A stretch of DNA of 64,000 bases from Sipunculus nudus (taxonomy: Eukaryota; Annelida; Sipuncula; Golfingiida; Sipunculidae): NCBI GenBank assembly GCA_026874595.1, contig JAPPUL010000068.1, positions 759,001-823,000 on the forward strand. The letters run 5' to 3'. Below the pieces are notes generated by a model. That model had not been told where the DNA came from. It worked only from the letters and a program-made list of their open reading frames with translations, and searched no databases. Both the position numbers and the translations under genes were made by a program. This document shows positions 53,001-61,565 of this stretch, one piece after another (positions within the stretch are counted from its first letter, which is position 1; every line of letters starts with the position of its first letter).

Positions 53001-55127
53001 CTAACCCTTTACTTGTGCCTTTTCTCCTTTTAATATCATTTGAGCCTTCGGATGCTTTTTCCCTTCTGCTATTGCTGCTTTGTCTTTCTCTATAAGATTA
53101 CGAGACACCTCGATAACTTCATCATATCCTCGTGTCACCGCCTTCATATTATCCTCTACCACTTGTTCTCCCCTCCTTCCAAAATATTTTCTTATAGTGT
53201 TTTCTACCCCCTCAAATACTTTCTCTCGTGTTATCCCAAATTCCTTCTCATAGGGCGTTGACTTCAAAAATACCCCCAGCAACACTATCCCTTGCATCCT
53301 TTGTACCAGATCAGGGCTTCTTGAACAGTCTTTAGCTATCTTTATTGTGTCAAGACCAAGCACCCTAAGCTTCTTTTCATATATTACCGCCTTTGCATAG
53401 CTTGGTATCGACTCCCATATCTTCTCTTCCTCTGTCTCAGGAGTCGATACAAACAATAACCCTTTATCTTGTAACCCCACTAGAGGATTGCCCAAATTAA
53501 ATGCATTTGCATCGTTTAATGGTACAAAGTTTACTCGATCAAGTTCGTTATGCGTTCTTATCTTCTCCGGACTCACTGCTAAATAATAATTTGTCGGCAA
53601 GCCTTTCTTCTCAGACCCATACTTCGGATAAGCTTGTACATTAAAATTAAACAGATCCGCTACCACTGTCGCTATTACCTTGTTTGTCGTTACCGACCCA
53701 TACCCACCTACAGAATGTCCTCGCATAGCAAAAAATCCCCTGCCCCTAACATCTACATCATTTCCTGTATCTATTGCATACTCATGTTTTATCCCAAGCA
53801 CAAAGTACAATTGCGTATTCCCACTCTCCATATGTTCAAATGCTGCCCGTATCGCCTGAGGTGTAACATCTCGACTGCCAAGTCCTGCCGCCCCAGAATA
53901 TATTATCGGTATCTGCTTTATCTCGGGATATCCTTCACTCCCATACATCGCTTCCGCAAATGATGACTTGATCTCCATCGTTAAAGGGTTTGACTGCGCA
54001 AGCGGATTGTCCATCTTCTCTATTACTGCAAATGCTTTAAGGTGTTTTAATGCTTTCACTATCCGGGACCCTGGAAATGGACGATATACACTTACGTTTA
54101 AGGCGCCCACCTTTAAATCTGTTTCCTCTCTAAGATAATCTACTGCTGCCATTGTCGTCTCTATTGACGAGCCTATCGACACTATCGCATATTCTGCATC
54201 CTTTAATCTATATTCTTCAAGAAAATCGTACTTTACTCCAGTTAATTCATAAAATCTTTTAAAGCCAAGTTCTATAGCCGCCGGCACCTTTTCATAATAT
54301 CCCCTCTGGGCTATTTTGCCTTTCATATAACTATCTTGATTCTGTACCACCCCTGTCATAACAGGATTATACACATCCATTAGATTTATTATTCGTTCCT
54401 CCGGTGCCCCAATATACTCTTTCATCATCTCCGGTTCTCGGAAATTTATACTCTCTATTGCATGACTTGTTAAAAATCCATCCTGCACATTGAAAAATGG
54501 AGTCGATGTCTCTTCTGCCACAAATCTAGCTATTAATGCAAAATCTCCCGCCTCTTGTGCGTTTTTTGCGAATAATATCCCCCATCCCGTGTCTGTTACC
54601 GCCAATATGTCATCATGACCTGCATGGACATTCAATGAATGACTTGTTAGGGCTCGCGCTGCTATGTGAAATACACACGGCAACCTCTTTCCTGATATCG
54701 TATATAATACCTCTTTCATCAGCACTAGCCCTTGCCCTGATGTAAAGTTACTAACTCGTCCTCCTGCTAAGGCATACCCTTCACAGGAACTCGCTGAACT
54801 GTGCTCTGACTCAAGCTCCAAAAACTCTATCCGCTCTCCCCACAAGTTCTTTTTCCCATTTGCATACTCTACTTGATAGCCTACTCCCATATTTGTTGAT
54901 GACGTTATCGGATACGCGCAGGCTGCTTGCGTTATGTGGGTTTCCACCCATACAACATTTGCTGTCCCGTCTGCTGTCGTCGGGATCCCTTTATATTTTC
55001 CCTTCGCTTTTTCTTGCCTTTTCTCCTTCTTTAATACTTTTCCATCAGCCGCTCCTTTACCCTTTAATCCTTTGCCCTTTTTAGGCTTCGTTACCACCCC
55101 TTCTCGTTTTCCGTTTTTTTGAGACAT
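53001..55127 (-). CDS. Pyruvate:ferredoxin oxidoreductase, alpha-gamma subunit
   Basis: 708 aa. A basic, Gly/Lys-rich N-terminal extension (1-50) precedes the alpha region (about 58-440: ETHITQAACAYPITSSTNMG, HIAARALTSHSLNVHAGHDD, NVSVYRPFPG) and the gamma region (about 440-640, GFFAMRGHSVGGYGSVTTNK). Short C-terminal helices follow. The enzyme converts pyruvate and CoA to acetyl-CoA, CO2 and reduced ferredoxin, or the reverse in CO2 fixation. First gene of the two-gene unit; its leader region contains the G-rich tandem array at 55307-55442. Confidence 0.93.
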   Translation of the reverse strand: MSQKNGKREGVVTKPKKGKGLKGKGAADGKVLKKEKRQEKAKGKYKGIPTTADGTANVVWVETHITQAACAYPITSSTNMGVGYQVEYANGKKNLWGERIEFLELESEHSSASSCEGYALAGGRVSNFTSGQGLVLMKEVLYTISGKRLPCVFHIAARALTSHSLNVHAGHDDILAVTDTGWGILFAKNAQEAGDFALIARFVAEETSTPFFNVQDGFLTSHAIESINFREPEMMKEYIGAPEERIINLMDVYNPVMTGVVQNQDSYMKGKIAQRGYYEKVPAAIELGFKRFYELTGVKYDFLEEYRLKDAEYAIVSIGSSIETTMAAVDYLREETDLKVGALNVSVYRPFPGSRIVKALKHLKAFAVIEKMDNPLAQSNPLTMEIKSSFAEAMYGSEGYPEIKQIPIIYSGAAGLGSRDVTPQAIRAAFEHMESGNTQLYFVLGIKHEYAIDTGNDVDVRGRGFFAMRGHSVGGYGSVTTNKVIATVVADLFNFNVQAYPKYGSEKKGLPTNYYLAVSPEKIRTHNELDRVNFVPLNDANAFNLGNPLVGLQDKGLLFVSTPETEEEKIWESIPSYAKAVIYEKKLRVLGLDTIKIAKDCSRSPDLVQRMQGIVLLGVFLKSTPYEKEFGITREKVFEGVENTIRKYFGRRGEQVVEDNMKAVTRGYDEVIEVSRNLIEKDKAAIAEGKKHPKAQMILKGEKAQVKG

Positions 55128-55306
55128 TTAGTATCCCTCCAATCTAATACACTTGCTCTTTTTACAAGCATCTTGGCTTTAAGTCCTTTCCTAACTCCCC
55201 CTAACACTTTTATAGATCACTTGTACTTATGTATATTTTATTTTGTTTTATTTTGTTTTTAGCCTTTATCAGCTTGTTTTATAGTATAAAGTATAGTCTC
55301 TTTCTC

Positions 55307-55442
55307 CTTTCGTCCCCCCTTTCGTCTCACCCCTTTCGTCCCCCCTTTCGTCTCACCCCTTTCGTCCCCCCTTTCGTCTCACCCCTTTCGTCCCCCCTTT
55401 CGTCTCACCCTCGTCTCACCCTCGTCTCACCCTCGTCTCACC
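55307..55442. repeat. Nested tandem array: 26-bp unit x4, then 11-bp unit x2.9
   Basis: Four perfect 26-bp units (CTTTCGTCCCCC followed by CTTTCGTCTCACCC) span 55307-55410. The last 11 bp of the unit (TCGTCTCACCC) then repeats almost three times to 55442. The minus strand, which is the coding strand of the PFOR genes 180 bp away, is rich in GGGG runs. The rest of the 478-bp gap between 55127 and 55606 is AT-rich with nothing recognised. Confidence 0.95.
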
Positions 55443-55605
55443 TGCCTTGCCATGCTTACTATACTTTATTTATAATTTATACTGCCTTCTCTATTTGTGT
55501 TTTTTTTTTAATCGCCCCTTATTTCTGTCTAAAATATAATTACTTAAATAAAAAAAAGAAAGATTATATAGCTTTACTTGGTTTTAATACCCTTTTAAAT
55601 TCCCT

Positions 55606-56469
55606 CTAATTCACCCTTTTCATAAGTTTGTCTATTTGTAACTTAGTTTTATGAAAATAGATGCTTGCTGCTGCCTCTTCTCTTAAGTTTCTATACCTTA
55701 TTAATACTCGACGAGGAAAACCCTCTCCTAAGAAATTTAATGTTACCATATAATTACTCCCCTCAGACCCCAAAAACCAACTGTACGTACTTGTTACTTC
55801 TAAATATTTTGACCCCGTGCCAAGCAGTTTGTGATAAGCCTCTATTAGAACATTAAGCCCATTTAAATCCTCTTGATACTCAAATTCTGCCTCGTATAAT
55901 TTATCATCATAAAACTTTAAAGAAACCCCTTTTAAACCTTTATCTAACTCGGATAACCCTGCCAATACTACATTAGCTCCCTTTAGCCCCTTCCCATTTC
56001 CTTTCTCTTGGAGCTTTATTGTAAGATGTCTTTTATACGTTATTATTCTCCCTCTTATTAAAATATTCTTATCCTCAAAAAAGCCTTTTATAAAGAATTT
56101 TTCCGCTTTACGTTTATAATAATATTTGCTCCTTTCTATCTTCGGAAAACCCCTCCCGTGAAGCTTTTTCAAGAATCTCTCAAACTTTAATAGACTTATG
56201 CCAAGTTCTATCCCTCCTATCCCATGGGACCCTTTTTTATCACCAAAATTAACAGCCTCCCTTTTTAAAACACCTCCTTTATATTTATCTGTACTCTTTC
56301 CATTATACGCTCTTGGCGATTTTGAAACTTTTAACAAAAAACCCAATCCGTATCCTTTACTAATACTCATAAAGATTAAGATAATCAATAACAGGAGTAC
56401 CTTACTCGTAAGCTGCAATCGCTTATATAAGCTCATTCTAGCTTGTTTTAATTTTGCTCGTTTTAACAT
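55606..56469 (-). CDS. Exported protein, unknown function
   Basis: 287 aa. An N-terminal hydrophobic helix (about 21-40, VLLLLIILIFMSISKGYGLGFLL) follows a basic stretch and is a signal peptide or anchor. The remainder is soluble, Lys/Gly-rich, with alternating beta-type strands such as IRGRIITYKRHLTIKLQ and GSNYMVTLNFLGEGFPRRVLIRYRNL. No family was recognised. It lies downstream of nothing obvious and ends 164 bp before the G-rich array on the same strand. A second Met at residue 12 is an alternative start. Confidence 0.6.
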   Translation of the reverse strand: MLKRAKLKQARMSLYKRLQLTSKVLLLLIILIFMSISKGYGLGFLLKVSKSPRAYNGKSTDKYKGGVLKREAVNFGDKKGSHGIGGIELGISLLKFERFLKKLHGRGFPKIERSKYYYKRKAEKFFIKGFFEDKNILIRGRIITYKRHLTIKLQEKGNGKGLKGANVVLAGLSELDKGLKGVSLKFYDDKLYEAEFEYQEDLNGLNVLIEAYHKLLGTGSKYLEVTSTYSWFLGSEGSNYMVTLNFLGEGFPRRVLIRYRNLREEAAASIYFHKTKLQIDKLMKRVN

Positions 56470-56741
56470 CTCATTTTACCATTTACACCAACATATTAAG
56501 TTTTTATCTCTATTTTTGCGATATTATAGCCCGTTGTATGCTGTATATTATCGTAAGTATATTAAGTTTTTCTTATTTAACTTTATTACTAAATATATGA
56601 GATTTTTACATTCTATGATTTATATTCTATGTTATTATGTTTTTATATTTTTTTCTATAGCGCTTTCTCTAAACTAGATATTATAGGCACCTTTTTACTT
56701 GTTTTTTTGATAATAGTGTTTATATCCTTGGAGCAGTATAT

Positions 56742-59222
56742 ATGGCTTATGACAAACACAAAATAAAACCATTCAATCAGGACCTTGTTGAGCTTGAAGT
56801 ATTTGAAATCAATAAGAACGGGCATTTTACTCCTCTTGATTCTAATACCTTTAAGCCCTTTAGAAAGCAGCCTGATAAGGAAAAGCAGGACTTTGATAAC
56901 GATAGCATTGATGAGCAGAATATCCAAAATCATAATATTAAAAACCTTTCTACCCAGAATCTCATCAGGAATATGAAAACTGAAGGCATTATTAATGAAC
57001 AAATTGTTGTCGAAGAGTTTTCTCAATATCCTAGCTCCGATTCTGACCATGCCGATTCTGACCATTCAGAGCCTCTTTATACAGACATAAACGAAGAGTC
57101 TAAGGCAGAAAAGACTAATAATGCTGAGATTAGCAATATTGAGACTAGTAATATTGAAAAACAAAGCATTATTAATGTGCAAAGCTTTGAAGAACAACAG
57201 GAAGAACAACAGGAAAACGTACTTGACAGTAAAACAAAAACTAAAGTAAATAAAGATGTAATACAAGAAAATATTAGCCAGGGTATTACGACCGAACCTC
57301 ATGGCAAAATGAAAACCTCTAACGACTACAGCTATATTTATGAGGACGAAACTAAAAAGTCTACTGCATCGCTTAACGATGAAACCTTTGTGAAGAAAGA
57401 AACTTCAAAGAAAGAAACTTCAAAGAAAGAAACTTCACAAGAACATAACAAGCTCTTTATACGCATTAAACCTGATAAAGTATATAAGATGTTCAATGTC
57501 GACCAGCTGTTAAAAGATAAAATACATTTAGAAAACAAGTTTGCAGCGTTGTTTAATGAATTCCAGAAAGAAGATATTTCCTTTGCAACTCCTATTATTA
57601 ATCCGCAAAAAAGAGCGCTCTATCTTGAGAAGATGGATAGTTCTATTGAACAATGTCATCAAAAACTACTATCGATAATTGAAAGCGGCGAAGAAGTCCA
57701 GGTGGATACCATACTTAACATAATGATTTACTATGCACAGAATTTACGCTATTATGAAGGGCTAAAACTACTTTTACTTTTTGACTTGGAAGCTTTAGAG
57801 AAGGATATATTTTATGTCTTGCTTGGAGATTGCTACCATAACACTGGAGAGACTAAAAACGCTTTAAGCGCTTATAATAAAGCTTTGGATATAAATGATT
57901 TATGTAATTCAGCATATTTTAGTTTAGCTTTTTTACATTTTGAACAAAAACAGTATGACGAAGCCCTTAATTGTTCTTACAAAGCACAAGAATATAAAAA
58001 CTTAAACAAAAATGCTTTGACACTACTTGAAGCTAATGCGCTTAAAGAAACTAATGAATCGGAACAAGCTCTTGCAAAATATTGCGAGTACTTGAAAAAT
58101 TCTGCTGTTGATGAAGTATATATTCATAAATATATACTTCTCAATATCTCCGATATCCTATACAATATAAACCTATTTGAAAAAGCCATTATATATTATA
58201 CTAAAGTTAAAGAAGAAAACGATGAACAAGATAACTCTATGTCTATTAGGGCAACTCAAGAGGAAAAAGATAAAATAGACTACCGATTAGCTATATGTTA
58301 CTTCATGTCTAACCTTTATGGCCTTTGTCTTAAGTCGCTTTCAAGGTTTATTAACCCAAAGATACTAAAAGATGATAAAGAAAAAGATGTGAAAAAAATA
58401 AGTCGAGAAACTACTAATGCTGAACTTATGAGCGATATTCTATATGGATTTAAAGACGCTTTTAACAATGGAGTTTATGACAAAAATATATGTATTATTT
58501 TTAAAAAGCTTTTAACAGATTTAAATTTATCTGTTTTAGACTTTGTAAAAGACAAATTAAAAACTGATAATGTTTTAGAACAAGCTGTTTTAATGAGTCT
58601 TGCTGATATTGCCATACAAAGTAAAAACTTTAAGCTTGCTTCATCCTTTCTTAAAAAGATTTTAAAAGACAACCCTAACAACTTAGAAGCGTTATTGCGA
58701 ATAAGTAAAATATATTACGACTATGAACATGATAAAGAAAAAGCATGCAAAGTATTTATCTACTTAGAGAAGCATAAAAGTACAGACGTCTTTGTCGATA
58801 ACCATCTTGGTAAATATTATTTTGCTAAAAAAGAATATGAGAAGTCTATGCAGGCGCTTAGCCGATGCATACAAAACGGAGAATATGACTTTGAGACACT
58901 GCTTTATTTAGGGAAATCTCTTTATGCTCTTGGACAAGAGAACAAAGCATTAAATTATTTAAAAAAAGCATATTTATTTGAAGATGATAAAAATCAAGAG
59001 GAGATTGCGGACATACTAACGTTATTAGGTAAAATCTATCTAAATAAAGGCGAGTATAAGAAAGGTATAGATGTACTTAAAAAAGCGCTTACAATAAATG
59101 ATACTCTAACAGAGTGTCATCAAACTCTAACTAGTATATATAAAAAGATACTAGAAGAAAAACAAGAAGAACATTATTCAAAATATATAGATCTTGAAGT
59201 GAAAGATAAAAATGATACCTAA
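56742..59222 (+). CDS. Long TPR protein with acidic disordered N-terminus
   Basis: 826 aa. Residues 1-240 are Asp/Glu/Ser/Asn-rich and low in hydrophobics, including three copies of KKETS encoded by a perfect 15-bp triplication (57393-57437). From about residue 340 to the end tetratricopeptide repeats dominate: GDCYHNTGETKNALSAYNKA near 365, SLAFLHFEQKQYDEALNCSYKA near 395, and clear ones near the C-terminus (GKIYLNKGEYKKGIDVLKKA). No signal peptide is evident, so a cytoplasmic scaffold is likely. GGAG about 9 bases upstream supports the ATG. A 97-bp gap separates it from the next unknown gene. Confidence 0.75.
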   Translation: MAYDKHKIKPFNQDLVELEVFEINKNGHFTPLDSNTFKPFRKQPDKEKQDFDNDSIDEQNIQNHNIKNLSTQNLIRNMKTEGIINEQIVVEEFSQYPSSDSDHADSDHSEPLYTDINEESKAEKTNNAEISNIETSNIEKQSIINVQSFEEQQEEQQENVLDSKTKTKVNKDVIQENISQGITTEPHGKMKTSNDYSYIYEDETKKSTASLNDETFVKKETSKKETSKKETSQEHNKLFIRIKPDKVYKMFNVDQLLKDKIHLENKFAALFNEFQKEDISFATPIINPQKRALYLEKMDSSIEQCHQKLLSIIESGEEVQVDTILNIMIYYAQNLRYYEGLKLLLLFDLEALEKDIFYVLLGDCYHNTGETKNALSAYNKALDINDLCNSAYFSLAFLHFEQKQYDEALNCSYKAQEYKNLNKNALTLLEANALKETNESEQALAKYCEYLKNSAVDEVYIHKYILLNISDILYNINLFEKAIIYYTKVKEENDEQDNSMSIRATQEEKDKIDYRLAICYFMSNLYGLCLKSLSRFINPKILKDDKEKDVKKISRETTNAELMSDILYGFKDAFNNGVYDKNICIIFKKLLTDLNLSVLDFVKDKLKTDNVLEQAVLMSLADIAIQSKNFKLASSFLKKILKDNPNNLEALLRISKIYYDYEHDKEKACKVFIYLEKHKSTDVFVDNHLGKYYFAKKEYEKSMQALSRCIQNGEYDFETLLYLGKSLYALGQENKALNYLKKAYLFEDDKNQEEIADILTLLGKIYLNKGEYKKGIDVLKKALTINDTLTECHQTLTSIYKKILEEKQEEHYSKYIDLEVKDKNDT
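57393..57437 (+). repeat. 15-bp perfect triplication in the TPR gene
   Basis: AAGAAAGAAACTTCA occurs three times in frame, encoding KKETS three times in the disordered N-terminal region. Confidence 0.9.
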
Positions 59223-59318
59223 ACAAGTATATTTTGCAATATTAATATAATACTAAGAACAAAGTAAGCCTTTACAAAAACTTACAAAGCATAAGGCTTA
59301 GAATACGGTAAAAAGAAG

Positions 59319-60233
59319 ATGGCAGATGTTACGCAAAGGAGACTTGAAAACATAATAAGAAGCCTAAAGGATAAGCGAGAGCGTTCGAAAACGTCACATG
59401 ATCGGATACTAATCGAGCAGGATTTAGCAAATTGGGAGCGTAAGCTTAAAGACTATCTTAAAAAACTCACAAGCAAGGCGGAAACTCAAGAACGAATAAG
59501 CAAATACAAAAATATGAAATTAGGAAGTGAGGGGATAAAAAGCGATGAAAATATATCCCCTGAAGACATGAACATAAAAGAAGATCCTGCATTATTTGCA
59601 GATGAAAAAGGCATAAAATTATCAGTTGACAAGGAGGAGGGAAGAGAACAACGAAAAGCTGAGGATATGTCTAACCTGAATATATTCCAAAACGTACCAG
59701 TAGAACAAGCATACGAAGGGTCAACAGACTCAGAATTAAACGATTTATACAGTTACTTAAAATATTTATCAAGCCGATATATGCTTGCCTTAAACGACTA
59801 CCATTTAAAACTGGTCTTAAACCATTCCCTAACAAGAGATAATCTTCGTATAACCTTAAACGACATAGAGCTTGCATTAGAAAAATACATACGACGCCTT
59901 AAAGAAATGAAAGAAAAAAACTTGCTGCTTGATATCAAAACACGTACAACTCAAAAGAGTAAGATGTCTTCAGAATATAGAAGCATATTAATAAAATTTG
60001 GTCTTTTTTTAAAAGATTTAGATGAGCTTTTAACCTTGCTTCTTAAGGACCATGCTGCAGATGGCGGACTTATATTAAGCCCGGAAGAGATAGTTATGGG
60101 AACGAGCGAAGATAGCAAATCCGTTTTACATGGGAAAAACATAATAGAAGCACTTAAGATGTTAAAAGCGTTTATAGGAAATCTTATAAGCTATTTTCAC
60201 TTTACCAATGTAAAAAGCTTTTATAGAGAATAA
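59319..60233 (+). CDS. Coiled-coil protein of unknown function
   Basis: 304 aa, not recognised. The N-terminal 60 residues are a charged helix (RLENIIRSLKDKRERSKT) likely to form a coiled coil. An acidic low-complexity linker (about 70-130) follows, then a helical C-terminal half with LNDIELALEKYIRRLKEM and LFLKDLDELLTLLLKDH. No signal peptide or membrane segment. It is situated between the TPR gene and pheS, all on the plus strand. Its codon use (AUA, AGA) matches the neighbours. Confidence 0.6.
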   Translation: MADVTQRRLENIIRSLKDKRERSKTSHDRILIEQDLANWERKLKDYLKKLTSKAETQERISKYKNMKLGSEGIKSDENISPEDMNIKEDPALFADEKGIKLSVDKEEGREQRKAEDMSNLNIFQNVPVEQAYEGSTDSELNDLYSYLKYLSSRYMLALNDYHLKLVLNHSLTRDNLRITLNDIELALEKYIRRLKEMKEKNLLLDIKTRTTQKSKMSSEYRSILIKFGLFLKDLDELLTLLLKDHAADGGLILSPEEIVMGTSEDSKSVLHGKNIIEALKMLKAFIGNLISYFHFTNVKSFYRE

Positions 60234-60410
60234 CTTTCTAAAGCATGAGTAGGTCCAAACCTCTTTTATACTAAAATAAGTTGACAAAATTAACATAAAA
60301 AGTTAATCATAAATGGTTAAAGTAGAAAAGTTTTAGGGGTAGCTTTATCTTTTATATAAGATAGCTAAAGAAAATCATATTACTACAAAACCTTAAAGAG
60401 AGAACTTAAA

Positions 60411-61460
60411 TTGTCAAAATTGAACCTAAAAGAAAAGATAGCAAATATAAAGAAAGAAGTTGAGGAGATGCTGGCTAAAAGGAATGAGCTTAAGGAAGTT
60501 GTTGATATACAACTTGAGTTTCTTGGAAAGAAAGGCCGTCTTACAAATATACTAAAGGGTTTAAAAGAACTTGATAAAGACGTCCAAAAGGAGATAGGCA
60601 GTCTTGCAAATGCTACGAAAAATACATTAATAAAGATATTTGAAAATAAGAAAAAAGAACTTGAAACTGTTATATATAACGAAAAGATAAAATCCCAGAC
60701 AATAGATATAAGCATAAAAGGCCGCCCGATGCCTATAGGACATAAACACCCGCTAACAAAAACTATAGAAGATATAACGAAGATATTCACAAGTATGGGT
60801 TTTCAAACAGCAGAAGGGCCTGAACTTGAACATGAATATTATAATTTCGAGACATTAAATCTTCCAAAAGACCATCCAGCACGCGATGAACAAGACTCAT
60901 TCTATATAACAAAAGAAAAGTTGCTAAGAACGCAAACCTCCCCCGTTCAAATACGTGTTATGGAAAAGATGCGACCTCCTATATCGATAATATCCTCAGG
61001 GCGGTGCTTCAGGCGTGATGCAACAGATGCGACTCACTCACATACGTTTCATCAGATAGAAGGACTTTTAGTCGATAAAGACGTATCCTTTGCAGATCTA
61101 AAAGGAACATTGCACCTTTTTGCACGAAAATTATTTGGCTCAAATACAAAACTACGCTTTCGCCCGGACTACTTTCCATTTACAGAGCCAAGTGCAGAGT
61201 TTGCAATTAGTTGTTTTGGTTGTGAGGCTGCTGCTTCAGGGACAAAAGGTTGTAAAGTGTGTAAGGGTAGTGGTTGGCTTGAAATGGGAGGCTGTGGCCT
61301 TGTAGATCCTGATGTGTTTGGTTTTGTTAATATAGACCCTGAAGAATACTCAGGATATGCATTTGGGATGGGTATAGAACGAATTGCAATGGTAAAGCAT
61401 GGGATTCCTGACATACGAATGTTTTATGAAAATGATTATAGATTCTTAAATCAGTTTTAA
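60411..61460 (+). CDS. pheS: Phenylalanine--tRNA ligase alpha subunit
   Basis: 349 aa. An N-terminal coiled coil (about 1-90) that binds tRNA-Phe is followed by the class II catalytic core: GRPMPIGHKHPL, motif 2 with SSGRCFRRDATDATHSHTFHQIEG, and motif 3 with GFGMGIERIAM. The start is TTG, in a region with AAAGAGAG upstream. A TTGACA-like hexamer and a short imperfect hairpin lie in the 177-bp leader. The beta subunit gene pheT, usually directly downstream, is not present here; the next gene encodes a HEAT-repeat protein. Confidence 0.96.
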   Translation: MSKLNLKEKIANIKKEVEEMLAKRNELKEVVDIQLEFLGKKGRLTNILKGLKELDKDVQKEIGSLANATKNTLIKIFENKKKELETVIYNEKIKSQTIDISIKGRPMPIGHKHPLTKTIEDITKIFTSMGFQTAEGPELEHEYYNFETLNLPKDHPARDEQDSFYITKEKLLRTQTSPVQIRVMEKMRPPISIISSGRCFRRDATDATHSHTFHQIEGLLVDKDVSFADLKGTLHLFARKLFGSNTKLRFRPDYFPFTEPSAEFAISCFGCEAAASGTKGCKVCKGSGWLEMGGCGLVDPDVFGFVNIDPEEYSGYAFGMGIERIAMVKHGIPDIRMFYENDYRFLNQF

Positions 61461-61535
61461 AAAAAAAAGCTCTATAAAACACCCTAAAGACCGACAATAA
61501 GCTAGAATATTAAGAAATAAATCTCCTGTCAAATG

Positions 61536-61565
61536 AAAGAGAATATTATTTAAAGAGAATATTAT
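61536..61565 (+). repeat. 14-bp duplication overlapping the start of the HEAT-repeat gene
   Basis: AAAGAGAATATTAT occurs at 61536-61549 and 61552-61565. In the second copy the final AT belongs to the ATG start at 61564; the first copy has ATT at the same place. Confidence 0.75.

Noticed and set aside
55229-55609. 126-residue frame reading through the 26-bp array
   Set aside because: The middle is only the translated repeat (Pro/Ser/His), flanked by AT-rich hydrophobic noise; no start context and no family.
59671-59877. 68-residue minus-strand frame within the coiled-coil gene
   Set aside because: Shadow of the plus-strand gene; no start context.
60341-60366. T-box or attenuator leader before pheS
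   Set aside because: Only a short imperfect AT stem with a bulge was found and no T-box core or Phe-rich leader peptide; not enough for a call.
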